Below, in pieces: positions 22,650 to 35,000 of a DNA stretch of 64,000 bases. The stretch is taken from assembly GCA_004154925.1 (NCBI GenBank), contig QJNS01000168.1, positions 1 to 64,000 on the forward strand, written 5' to 3'. Numbering within the stretch: the stretch's first letter is position 1; each line of letters starts with the position of its first letter. The notes under the pieces are model-generated. The model saw only the letters and a list, made by a program, of their open reading frames with translations. It was not told the origin of the DNA and made no database searches. The DNA is from Monosporascus cannonballus. Taxonomy: Eukaryota; Ascomycota; Sordariomycetes; Xylariales. The position numbers and the translations under genes are program-made.

Positions 22650-22712
22650 TATGATTTTTTCTTGTTCAGTATTTATAATAGTAATAAACTTTATATTAAA
22701 TTATAATATTAA

Positions 22713-22786
22713 AGAAAATTAACTCAATAAGGTAGAGTATTCGTTATGTTTTCGGAAAGATGGGAGTTCAAGTCTCTTATTTTCTT
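22713..22786 (+). tRNA. trnT: tRNA, anticodon UGU (Thr, tentative)
   Basis: Acceptor AGAAAAT/ATTTTCT, D arm ACTC/GAGT and T arm GGGAG-TTCAAGT-CTCTT fold well. The anticodon stem TTCGT/TCGGA has a T-T mismatch next to the loop TATGTTT, giving anticodon TGT but A instead of U at position 33. Overall it is similar to tRNA-Val at 32. Identity is tentative. Confidence 0.5.
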
Positions 22787-22824
22787 TTTTAATACATTTG
22801 GTTTTTGAATTATTATAAATTCGT

Positions 22825-22918
22825 CGCTTGCGCTTGCGCTTGCGCTTGCGCTTGCGCTTGCGCTTGCGCTTGCGCTTGCGCTTGCGCTTGCGCTTGCGCT
22901 TGCGCTTGCGCTTGCGCA
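22825..22918. repeat. (GCGCTT)n hexanucleotide array, about 15 units
   Basis: Perfect tandem hexamer GCTTGC/GCGCTT for about 92 bases, between the tRNA and cob. It is far more GC-rich than its surroundings. All six reading frames are open through it, which makes spurious ORFs of alternating Arg/Lys, Ser/Ala or Leu/Arg. Probably a slippage-expanded GC cluster. Confidence 0.9.
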
Positions 22919-23058
22919 CAAATAAAAAAAAAAAGTTATTAATTTTTATTTACAATACATTTTTATTACCCTCTATATTAATTGTATATAATACATATAA
23001 GAGCCTTTTATTAACTCTAAATTTTACTAACCTAAATTAAAATAAGAAGAATCAAAAC

Positions 23059-26000
23059 ATGAGAATATTAAAGAGTCATCCTTTATTAAGATTAGTTAAT
23101 TCGTATATTATTGATGCATCACAACCTAGTAACATTAGCTATTTATGAAATTTTGGGTCATTATTAGCTATTTGTTTAATAATACAAATTATAACAGGTG
23201 TTACATTAGCGATGCATTACAGTCCTAATGTATTAGAAGCATTTAATTCAGTTGAGCATATTATGCGTGACGTAAATAACGGATGATTAGTTCGTTACTT
23301 ACATAGTAATACAGCTTCAGCTTTCTTCTTTTTGGTCTGTACTTTTTATATTTGCTTTTATTTGTGTGTAATATTTATTGATGCTTTCATCCCTTTTTTA
23401 TTAAAAGAATCTAGATATGAAGAAGTAGAGTCTGTTAATTTTTCTAATGTAGGAAATGAAATAGATTTTACTTCTAACCAAAAAAATTCGTTAAATACTC
23501 TTTCAGATGAAGACTTCTCTGAATGATTAAGAGGTTTTATCGATGCGGATGCGGAGGGAAATTTTTTTATACAAGTCTTTGAAGGTCGTTTTAAATTTAT
23601 ATTTACACTTTGTGTACATAAAGATGAAACACCTTTAATTAAATGTATTGCACAAAAATTAGGAGTAGGAAATCTTTATGTAAGAGATAAAACTGTTAAT
23701 TATTCTATTTCAAAAAAAGTGGATCTAATGAAAATTTTTAATATTTTAGACAAAAAATCTCTTAATACTAGTAAAAATTTAAATTACATAATGTTTAGAC
23801 AAGCGTATGATCTTTATTTTAATCGTGAATCTACAGTTTCTAATGAATTACGTGAAAAAATCCTTAACCTTAAGGGTCAAATGAATAAAAAGAGAGTTGA
23901 TTTTAATCAACCTGAAGGTCATTCTATATACATTACTCGTTATTGATTATTGGGATTTATAGAAGGTGACGGGTTTTTTTCTGTCAATCAATCTGACTAT
24001 TCATTAAAATTTGGAATTTCACAAACTTATTATGAATTAAATGTATTAGAAGAAATTAAAAAGTTTCTATTAAATTTACCAGGTGAATACTCAGTAAAAA
24101 GAAAAAACCAGGATATTATAAAATTAGATATTTATAATCAAGCTAAAGGTCGAAATCATCAACCTATGGCCTCTATCTCAATTAATCAATTAGGTTATAT
24201 TACTAATATACTTATACCTTTTTTTGATAATTTGATTTGATTAAGTAAGAAAGAAAAGGATTATAAAGACTGAAAATTAATAATAAATATTGTTAACCAA
24301 GGTAAACATTTTACTGATGAAGGTAAAGAGTTAATATCTTTATTGTCTAAAAGAATGAATAATAATAGATTATCTACTAGTTTAGCTTATCAAGAAGTAA
24401 GCAAATTAGATAATGAAGCCCTTCTGACTCCGATCTCCTCCGTAGGCGCAGGAGAAAGAGAAATAACTTTTTTAAAAGAAGATAAAGTTAAGGAAAGAGT
24501 ATTAAAACTTTTATCTGCCCCCTCTAATTATGAAACACAGCCAGATGGAAAAATATTGATAAAATCAACAGGTACTTATCTTAAAGGTAGAGGGAACGTA
24601 GGAGTAAAAGTCTTAGACGAAAAAGGCGGATTAGTATATAGCTTTAATTCGATAAAAGATTGTGCTTTATTCTTTAATGTTCATAGTAGAACTATAAACA
24701 GAAGACTAGATAAAGGGAATATTGTAGAATATAACGGAAAAAATTTGATATTCAAACGGGATATAATGAAAGATTTATAAATATAATTCTAATTAAAGGC
24801 CCTATACTCAGTTACATATAAAGTATCTAACTATATATGTAATGTATAGTCCATTATGCTTTTAAGGTACTGAGGAATAGTAAAGGAGATGTGAGTAATC
24901 TCTTTTTTGGCCAATTTGTGGGAGTGAACCTCCTGCTATAAACCATCAAATTGCGGGAACACCTTAAAGCAATTTTAACCAAACAAACATGGTAACATAG
25001 TTTGTGGCACAGGTAATGACTCGTGGTAAGGTAAAATCAAAATTGATGCACGAAAGGAAATAGGTTATCCGCAGCCAAGCACCTACATACTTATAGTATG
25101 GGTGTGCAGTTCATCGACTAAATGTTGGTTGGCATGTATAATATTTTATATTATCGTGCTTAAGATATAGTCAAACCCTAATGGAAACATTATAGAACAA
25201 TAATAGCATGCTGATCTTTTAACTAGGTTGGTGTTTTCTTAACATTATTGTTTTAAATTAGTAGTTGTGTTAAGCTTTGCTTAACCAACTGCTAAGAAGG
25301 GGGTAAGGACCCTACTCAGCCTGTTTTGTAAATATTTTTTTTTTTATAAATGGCAAAAGGGGTAGATTTGCTACTTACACATAGGTAGAGGTATATACTA
25401 CGGATCTTATAGATATCCAAGAACATTAGTTTGAGCTATCGGTACTGTTATACTTATACTTATGATGGCTACTGATGAAATTATGTGGCCAAATGGATTA
25501 GTGGATTATCAAGTTAAATATACTAGCGATATCGTAGTTTCTGTTTTACCTTTTAATAAAGGTAGAACTAGAGCTATTCGTAGAATAGGTCCTCATAATA
25601 TTGATGCATTATCAATAATAATATGTGGTATGTTAGGAGATTGATGGGGTAATAAGATAAAAGGTCAACAAATGGATAGTGTTAGATTTTGTATTGAACA
25701 AGGTGTAAAAAACTCTGCTTATATACATCACCTTAACATTGTTTTGTGTGATTTAGGTTACTGCTCTACAATTACTCCTAAATTAATCGTTAAATCTGAA
25801 GCAAAGGTTGATAAACGATTAGATCCTACGTTAACTCGTTATAACTATAGATTAACAACCCATAGTTTTACTAGTCTATTATGGATATACAATTCCTTTT
25901 ATTATGAAGTCAACGGTATTATGACGAAAAAAATACCAGATTGAATAGGAGAATTTATAACACCTATAGGTTTAGCTCATTGGATTATGCAAGATGGATC

Positions 26001-29000
26001 TAGACAAAAAAATCAAGGAATAACTCTTGCAACTAATAGTTTTTCATATAAAGATTGTCTTTACTTGAGTAAAATACTTAATGAAAAATATGGACTTAAA
26101 ACTAGTGTTATAAAAGCAGGCCATGTTGATCAATGAAAAATAAGTATATGAAAACAATCTATGGCTGATTTAGTTTCAATAGTTAAACCGTATATAATAG
26201 ATGAAATGAAATATAAATTTATAGGGTATATTTAACTTGACTCCAAAAATCAAAGTCCTACTTTAACTTAGAGTATATGCAATATATAATTAAAAATATA
26301 CTGTTATAATTAATAGCTTTTGTATTAATCATGAACTAAAGTAGAATACCCTGATAGGGGTATTGGGTATATTGCCTGGCTACGCTAGTGAAAACGGTTA
26401 AACATTCGTTATCTGTTTATAGACCGTCGGTTAATTATATAATCGCTACAGACTGGATCACTGGCGGGTGTCTGAAATGATGCTTAATGTACAGTCGAAA
26501 GTTCCTAATTGAAAAGATTACACAAGGCTTTAGATGATATATATTATAAAGATATTTGCTAGATATCGGGGACTAATATATTGATAAAGCGCAGGGGCGC
26601 TATACAGATATATTTAGGATATAGTTAGCCGGAACTTAGACAGCTTTCCTGGGTTATGAATATAGCCCAAAATGATTTAATATAAGTAATAAAGGAAATA
26701 TAATAAAGTATAACAAAGTAAACAGTAAAAGACTGTTTAACCAAAGCATAGTAAAAAGAGGATATTGTACAAATCGTCCTTCAGATAATATTGAAATTTC
26801 TGAAAGACTAAAAACAATTCTTCAAGAATTAGGTTTAAACCCGGTATATATTTATGAAAATTTAAATTTAGAAGATACTAGAAAACAAATATTAAACGAT
26901 ACCAGAGGTTTAAGCGGTATATATATGATAGTTAATAAAATAACTAAAGACTATTATATAGGTTCTGCGGCAACTAATAGATTTTATGCTAGATTCTGTA
27001 ATCATGTTATTTATTTCAGAGGTAGCAAAATAGTTAAATTAGCAATTAAAAAATATGATTTGAAAAATTTTGCTTTTATTGTATTAGATTTATATCCTAA
27101 TATTGTTACCAAGGAAAATAACCAAGAATTATTGGATTTAGAAGATAAATATTTAAAATTGTTAGTCCCTAACTATAATATTTTGACAGAAGCAGGTTCT
27201 AGTTTTGGTTACAAACACACTGAAATTGATCGTCAAAAGATGAAAGATATCTATAGTGAGGCTAGACGTGAAAGAATAGGTAATCTAAACAAAGGTAAAA
27301 AGCTTTTGACAGAAACCCTAGAAAAAATGAGAGAAAAGGCTTTAAATAGACCTCCCATGTTAGATGTAATTAAACAAAAGTGTATAACTAATACAAGACC
27401 TGTTGTATTATATAATTTGAATGGAACTGTTTACGGTGAATATTCTACTATTTTAGATGCAGCTAAATCTATAAACTGTTGTTCCCGGAGGGAAAAGAAA
27501 AAACTATTAGAAGAGCACTAAAAACAGAAAAAGGATTAGTAAAAAGACAATGAATAGTAAAAGATTTGTCAAGTAAATAGTTATCTAATTATCAATATTT
27601 TATTATACTTTATTTTTATATTAAATCATAGTCCCACGAGTAACAATCTTTCTGCAATCTTTATAGAGAAAAAAAAGATTAAAGTGGTATAACCCGACGG
27701 GGATATAGAATAGTCTTTAAGATTATTTGGCGATGTTAGTGAAAACGATCAAAGAAGTTTAAACTTTAAGATCGTCGGTTATATAAATAATCGCGACAGA
27801 CTGCGTCACTAATGGGTGGCTGAAATGCTGCTTAATGCACAGTCGGAACTTTTGGTTGAATTATTTTAACTAATAGAATATACGAATTTAAAGTTATTCT
27901 AGCTTATTATCTTTATAATAAGTAAGTTTGTATGTACTGCCCTATGGGCAAATGAGCCTATGAGGTAATTATTTGCCTCAAATGTATAACTAAAAATTCA
28001 AGACTTTATGATGATTGATGCCGTCAATTGTTTCTAACGTCCTCTGCAACTATGCCAAAATAAAAAAAAAAAATACAAGTTCCCATTTAGCCAAATCCTT
28101 CATACGCCATGAGCCCAAAACTTAGTAAAGAAACAAGTTTAATCTGATCCGAGCTATCCCTTTTTTTTTTTCTTAGCTCACATTTTGCCCCTCTAAACCG
28201 AATAAACTTATTTCTGATAATCCCTTCCCACATCTTTTGTTTTCAACCAGCCATTTCAGAAAAAACTTTTTTAACCACAGCTGTTACCTTCGTGACAATA
28301 TGTTTCACATCGTCATCCGTGACGATGTATGAAGGTGCAAGGATGATGTGGTCTCCACGGTCACCTTCGAGGGTACCAGTGCCTGGGTAGACTGTCATGT
28401 TAAATGGGGGTGAGATGGCCAAGTCTTGAATTTTCTGACCAACGCCAAGTTTGGGGTTGAAGGGCTCTTTGGTCACTTTGTCCTTCACGAATTCCAGACC
28501 CCAGAAAAGACCCAGTCCCCTAATGTCTCCAACATTTGGATGATTGCCCAGGTTAGCTTTTAAACGTTTTTCTAAAAGCGCACCCTGTTTGGAGACATTC
28601 TCCATCAATTTGTCTTCCCGGATGATTCGCTGAACCTCCAGAGCAGCAGCTGGCTGTACTGGCATGGCCTGGTAGGTCAGCCCATGGACGAACTGTCCAC
28701 TTCCCTCCTTGATCACGTTTACGACCTTTTGTGATATCATTATGGCCGCGATCGATTGATACCCAGCGCCAAGTCCTTTACCCATGGTTTGGATATCAGG
28801 TACGACATCTTCTGCCTGCCATGCATGCAGAGTGCCAGTCCGACCCATTCCGCACATGACTTCATCGAGTATGAAAAGAGCCCCATGTTTGTGGCAAACG
28901 TCTCGCATTGCTTTGAGATAGCCTGGGACATATGGAACACAACCAAGCGCGGCGCCGACGACTGGCTCAGCAATGAAGCCGATCACTGTATCCGGGCCTA

Positions 29001-32000
29001 ACTCTTGGAATTTTTTCTCGAGTTCGGCGGCTTTTCGAGCAACGAAAGCAGGATTAGATTCACCTTTTTCCTGTTGACGATAGGGATTACATGAAGAAAT
29101 GTGGTGAACATTCTTCATGAGGAATGGAATGTAAGGTGCTCTCCGGGCAGGATGTCCTGAGACAGATAAAGCACCGATCGTGTTGCCGTGGTACGAACTC
29201 TGACGGGTGATGAAATTGACACGGGGTGTTTGCTTGTCTTGTTCATAATAATATTGACGAGACAGCTTGATGGTACCCTCCATCGCCTCAGAACCTGAGC
29301 CAGTCAAGAAGACTTTGGCCATTTTCCCATCCGTTCCCCGGATGAGCTCCTTGCACAAGTCCTCGACAACTTCGTTGGCCCAAAATGAGGATGCCAGGTA
29401 GGGAATTCCGGTTTCTAACTGTTCAACAATTGCTTTGATCACTCTTTCGTTTCTGTGACCAAGACAAGAGACAGCAGCACCTGAACATGCGTCAAACACC
29501 TCACGCCCTTCCTTTGTATAAAGGATATTATCCTTTCCACGCACGATCTTGGTATAGATCTTGTGAAGATTACGGTGAAAGGAGTACTCCGGATTATGTT
29601 CAACGATTTCAGGTGAAAAGGCCATAGTGCAGGATGATGCAGGTGATAATATTCAGAAATATATCTGTGTGAGGTCGTGACCAAGAGAAGACTCAAAGAG
29701 TTGACTGATGATAAAGTTTGATCTGGATCAAACTATAGATTGGTTGTGATTGATAGTGACGGATTTGATTGTGATAGTATGGATGAATAAGTTGGTTGTG
29801 ACTGATGGTGATGGATTTCGTTGTGTCGACGAAGTTCGCTGTGTGGAGGAAAAAGTAGGTTAGTATTGATGATGATTGATCTGATTGTGGTAGATGGTAA
29901 TTGATGAGGATTGATTTGATTGTAATTGATGGTGATTGACTGTGAAGAAAGAGAAAGCAAAGAAGATTCCACATCCTTATATACTTTTTCTTTGTCAAGA
30001 TCACATGTAAATTTTCATTTGATTTCTAAGCAAGGGGATGTATCGGTGTTCTCCGAGGTTCTTTTCATTAGATTGAAGAATTTTAATGACTCATTATGGA
30101 TCTGCAAGATTCCGTGATCATTAGGTAAAGAGGGCAGATGATCAAAAATGAAACAAGAGATAAGGAGATAATAGATATGATAGGTTAGAAGATTGAGGGA
30201 TTTATGCGAGGTAGTTCAGGTAATATGCGCCCGCTGCAAGGTGAGCAGCATGTGATCTCGTATTTGATAGTGGGGAAATGCTAAGGAGGATCTTCATTTA
30301 TCTCTGTTAATCTATTGGTTGATCAGCTATCACAAGACTAAAAGCAGCGCTGCGGAATGATCTCCGCATATGGAGGTGGCTAAATTGAAAGGAGAAATAA
30401 TGTTAATGATTGGCTAGAGTATTCGCCTGATTCATGATGACAAGGAGGATGACGCGTCATGATCCGCACTTTTTCTTCCTCCGAAACAAGTGTGACTAAT
30501 GCTAATAAACCTCGTATTCGACGATCATCTTGTATTCGTCGATCATCTCGTATTCGTCGATCATCTCGTATTCGGCAGCTAAATCTATCAAGTGGGCTTT
30601 ATCGTATGATTTGTATGTAAGGGATGCAGTCATTTCATCTTTTATTGGTAGAATAGGCAATGTGATGGTGGTTTGTGTGATATGGAGGGTAAGCGGCAAT
30701 AATGAAGTGTATGGAATATGACAAGGTTGATCTCGTATTAGATAGTGAGTAAATGCCAAAAAGAGTTTTCATTGGATATATAGATGGAAGGAATCTTGGC
30801 AATGTGGAGTATAAAGAAGAAAACCTGTTTTCCTGAAAGATCCTTGTTTTATGACTCAATGATCGTCATAAGCAGGATGGATCTACGCAATTCAAAATGA
30901 AACAAGATATACAGAAACCACGAATAAGATTGCTAGATTATTTATCATATGACTCATGAATGATGAGATGATAGGTGATTAGGTCGATATTTGAGGGGTT
31001 TATGCGGTATGATTATGAAGTAGATCGAATATGGTGTGTGATGGATGGTAGATTTTGCCATGTGATTTGTTTATGCTTATCTATTGGTCATAGACTAGGG
31101 TAAGGAAATCTTGGCAGATCTAGATCCTAGATAAGAATACGTAAGATGATGAGACAATGATTCATCATTCTGAAGCGTTATCGTTCGTGAATGATGAAAT
31201 TTTCCTTCCCAATATCTATTTAAGCTTCATCATTTCTCCTTACTCTGAAAGTACTATATTAGATTAAAGCAGACATTCTCATCGTTTATCAAGCTATCTT
31301 CTTTACTTGTTGTTTTAATCATGAATCTTCCTCCTTGTGTTCCGCGTACCTATCGTTTTGGTCAAATCAACACTCATGATCTTTCCCTGTCTACCGCACC
31401 TCGGAGTCCTAAGAGAGAGAATGACGATTTTCCAAGTGACGCATCTTCAACCACTCTATCAGAGGGTTCAACTGAATTCATTGCCAACTCGAATGATTCA
31501 ACAACCTCTTTGAGAAAACCTTCAGCTGAAGGTTTTGACTCAAGTAGTGATGAAGATCCTTTCGCCTCTACTACTACGAACTTGTATGGAGATACCGTGG
31601 AATTGAGCAAGGGTCAGAAGAGAAAGAATGCACCTGTGAATCCCCGACCAACCCGCAAAGGTAAGTTTCCTCTCCCTTTTATTTATTACACTTTACATTG
31701 TTTTATTAAGTTTTACTAGTGAGACCTCATCTTCATCATAATGGCGTTGAATGGCGCTATGGCCCACGACGGTTGAGCGGTAGATCGAAATCAGTTCGAG
31801 AACATCTCAAACAACGAGATTCGGAACGTTCTCCAACCCTTCAAAAGATTTCATCCCGAACCATTATATATAATCGCCCTCAAATCAAAACGCTTGCTCA
31901 AAAACTCGAAGAAGTTGTAGAGCAGCATTTGAAGGAGAACCCTGAGGATTGTGTGAGAGCTAGTTCGGAGATTTCGTCTTGGAAGGAATCCAGTGAGTGG

Positions 32001-35000
32001 GTTGTTATGGAAGATATAAAAACTAAAGTTGTGGAATTCACTCTTGATTTTAGGTTTATTAGTTATACATAGTTGCATAATTAAGTGAGTGAGGTAATAT
32101 TTACTTAGAACTCCCTTTTTCAAAATTTTGCAGCAATACTAGTGAAAACGGTCAAATATATTTGTTTAGTATAAAGACCGTTGGTAGAGTAAAATATCGC
32201 GACAGACTGGTTCACTGGTGGGTATCTAAAATGATGCTTAATGTACAGTCGGAGTCTTTTCTCAATATAAAATTAATATGTTTCTAGATTGAGACACAGG
32301 GCTTTGTACTAAATTCTAATTCTTTTTATTAAAAAGTACAAAGTACAGGGTTTGCTTGTTTTAAACATGAAAAGCTAAATACTATAGCTAGAATAAGTAA
32401 ATTAAAGACTTGGCTACAGTTTAACCGCGAAGTAATAGCTGTAGTAAAATACCACTAATTGCTGGAAACTCTTCTGTTCAGATGACAATCAGCAGGGAAA
32501 TTAACATATTATGTTAAAACCTTCAGAGACTATACGTGGTACATTTAACTTTTTTATATAGTAATATTTTTATTATATAGATTAAGAAAATGAAGATATA
32601 GTCCAAATCATTAAAGAGATTTAATGTAAGGAGAGTTGCGCCTCCTTCCTTTTTTAATAACAGTAAATGTTTCAGTATGTTTGCAAGCATAAACCTTATT
32701 TAAGGTTAATAAAACGTTGTTCATACTGGGTTGTTAAAAACAAAGGTTTAATGTATTACTTTTTTAATATCACCATTTTTATTATATTATTCTCAAATTT
32801 ATTTAGATTTATACTATTACTTAGCATTTATCTTTTTTAAATCTAAGGAAAAAAACCATAGTGAAACTAATGAGATCAATGTTTTATTAACTGGTGTCCA
32901 TAAAGAATTACCTGAACCATCTTTAAATACAAATTTTATAGAATGGTTCGTAGGCCTTTGTGAAGCAGAATCTAATTTTTTAATTAGAATAAGAAAAAAC
33001 GAAAAAAAGCAAGTATCGGGTTTTGAGTTTGTATTTAGAATCACTTTACATCAAGATGATAGAAAAGTTTTAGAATACATAAAAAATTCATTAGGATGTG
33101 GTAGATTAAATACTGAGAGAGATGTTTTAGTTTTTTCAATATCTCAATTAAATGATATTGAGACAGTATTAATACCTTTATTTGATAAATTTTCATTAAA
33201 TACTACCAAGTACTTGGATTACCTTGATTTTAAAAAAGCATTTTTTATGTTTAGAAATCGTAAATCAAGTGAATTATCTTTACAAGAATTAAATTTAAAT
33301 ATTATAAAATTAAAAGAAGGTATGAATAGTAAAAGAGTAAATTTTGTTTTACCTAAGGATCATATTATAGTAATTACAGGTAATTATCTTGTAGGTTTAC
33401 TAGAGGGAGATGGGTCATTTTTCTTAAATAAGCATGATATGACTGCTCGTGTTTCACTTGTTACTACTACAGTTAATAGACTAGTTTTAGAAAAAATACG
33501 TGAGTTTATTTTAGGCTTATTAGACGAGTATTCTTATATACTAGGAAGTACAACTAAGTTAGTTAATATTAGTGATAAAAAATTTAAAAGTGGTCAGAGA
33601 CCTATCTCTATATTAGAAATCTCTCAAATAGATTTTATTTGTAATGTACTAATTCCTTACCTAGATAATGTAGAATTTAGAACTAAAAAATATCATGATT
33701 ACCTAGATTTTAAAACAATAGCATTATTAATCTTAGAAGGTAAATACTTAACTAATAAAGGTAAAGAACTAATAATTAAATTAGGTGATAGTATGAATAA
33801 TAATAGATTATCTACTAACCCTTACCCTATAATATTAGATGATACTACTAAGTCAGAATTAAATATTCTAATAAAATCAGATCCTTTAATAAACATAGAT
33901 TCTGAAGGTAGAGCTATGATAATATCTGAAAAAAAATATATAAGATCTACCTATATTATAAAAGTTTACCTTCTAAATGGTTCTGTTAATTATTTTACAA
34001 ACGGTGTTTCATGTGCTAAATTTTTACATGTAAGTAATGATACTATAACAAAAAGATTAAACGACGGTAAACCAGTAAAAAATAAAGAAGGTTTAGTCGT
34101 CGCTCAAAGTATAAAAAGAGTAAAAGCTTACTCTTCTTTGAGATCTTATTAAAAAAACGATACAAATTCTTAACTCGTATTTGCTCGACCACGTCGTAAA
34201 ACAACCACTTAATTATAAATTGGTTAATTTTTGTATTACTAACCTTATAAGTGCTATTCCATGAATTGGACAAGTCTTTTTAATTAGTTTTACTTTATTA
34301 ATCAATGAAATATATATGAATTTGTATAGAAAAGTTGAATTCAATAAACCTGTAACAAAAGTTACACATATTTATAATAAATTCCGTTACGCAACACAGT
34401 GCCTAATAAATAATAAATCTTTCGTGCACGGAGTTAGAAACTATTCAACTAGTAATACTTCAAACTCAGTAAAACTAGATCCTGATTATGTTTCAGGGTT
34501 CATAGATGCAGAAGCTTCATTTACTACCGTAGTTTACTATAAAAACCGTTGATGTGTTAACTCTGTATTTAAAATTTCTCTTCATAGAAAAGATATAGAG
34601 TTACTAAATTCTATACAGGCTTTTTTTGGTGTAGGTAGAATTACAGGTAGTGACAATGCGGACTATAGAGTAGAAAGAATAAGCGATTTGGCTGATTATA
34701 TAATTCCACATTTAGATAAATATCCCTTAATTAGTAAGAAAAAAGCAGACTATGAGCTTTTTAAACGTATTGTTTTTATAATGAGGGATAAATTACATCT
34801 AACTGATAAGGGGTTACAAGAAATAGTTAATCTTAAAGCATCTATGAATAATGGAGTTTCAGAAGTATTATTAGCAGAATTTCCAGCTACAATTCCGGTA
34901 GATAGACCAATAGTAAAAAACCCTGTGCTAGCAGATATTAGACCTAATTGATTAGCTGGGTTTACAGACGGAGATGGTTGTTTTGTCATTTACGTAGAAA

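Larger units (their letters stand above)
28000..32130. other. nuclear-type DNA block inside cob intron 4
   Basis: Base composition changes from strongly AT-rich to roughly balanced near 28000-28080 and back near 32075-32130. Inside, Trp is TGG, genes use standard code, and one gene has a GT-AG intron. No mitochondrial motif occurs in it. Mitochondrial intron 4 resumes with GCAATACTAGTGAAAACGG (about 32131), the same core start seen in the sister introns. Both ends lie in the same cob intron. Exact junctions cannot be placed by eye. Confidence 0.8.

Noticed and set aside
22719..23040. Three ORFs of alternating Arg-Lys, Ala-Ser or Leu-Arg on both strands
   Set aside because: They are translations of the hexamer array, which has no stop codon in any frame.
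29693..30004. Ser/His-rich minus-strand ORFs in the aminotransferase upstream region
   Set aside because: Low-complexity translations of TGATTGATGG-type repeats with overlapping open frames and no domain.
28000..32130. Simple chimeric contig as the explanation for the nuclear-type block
   Set aside because: Not excluded, but ranked lower: both flanks belong to the same cob intron in correct order and orientation, so two independent false joins would be needed.
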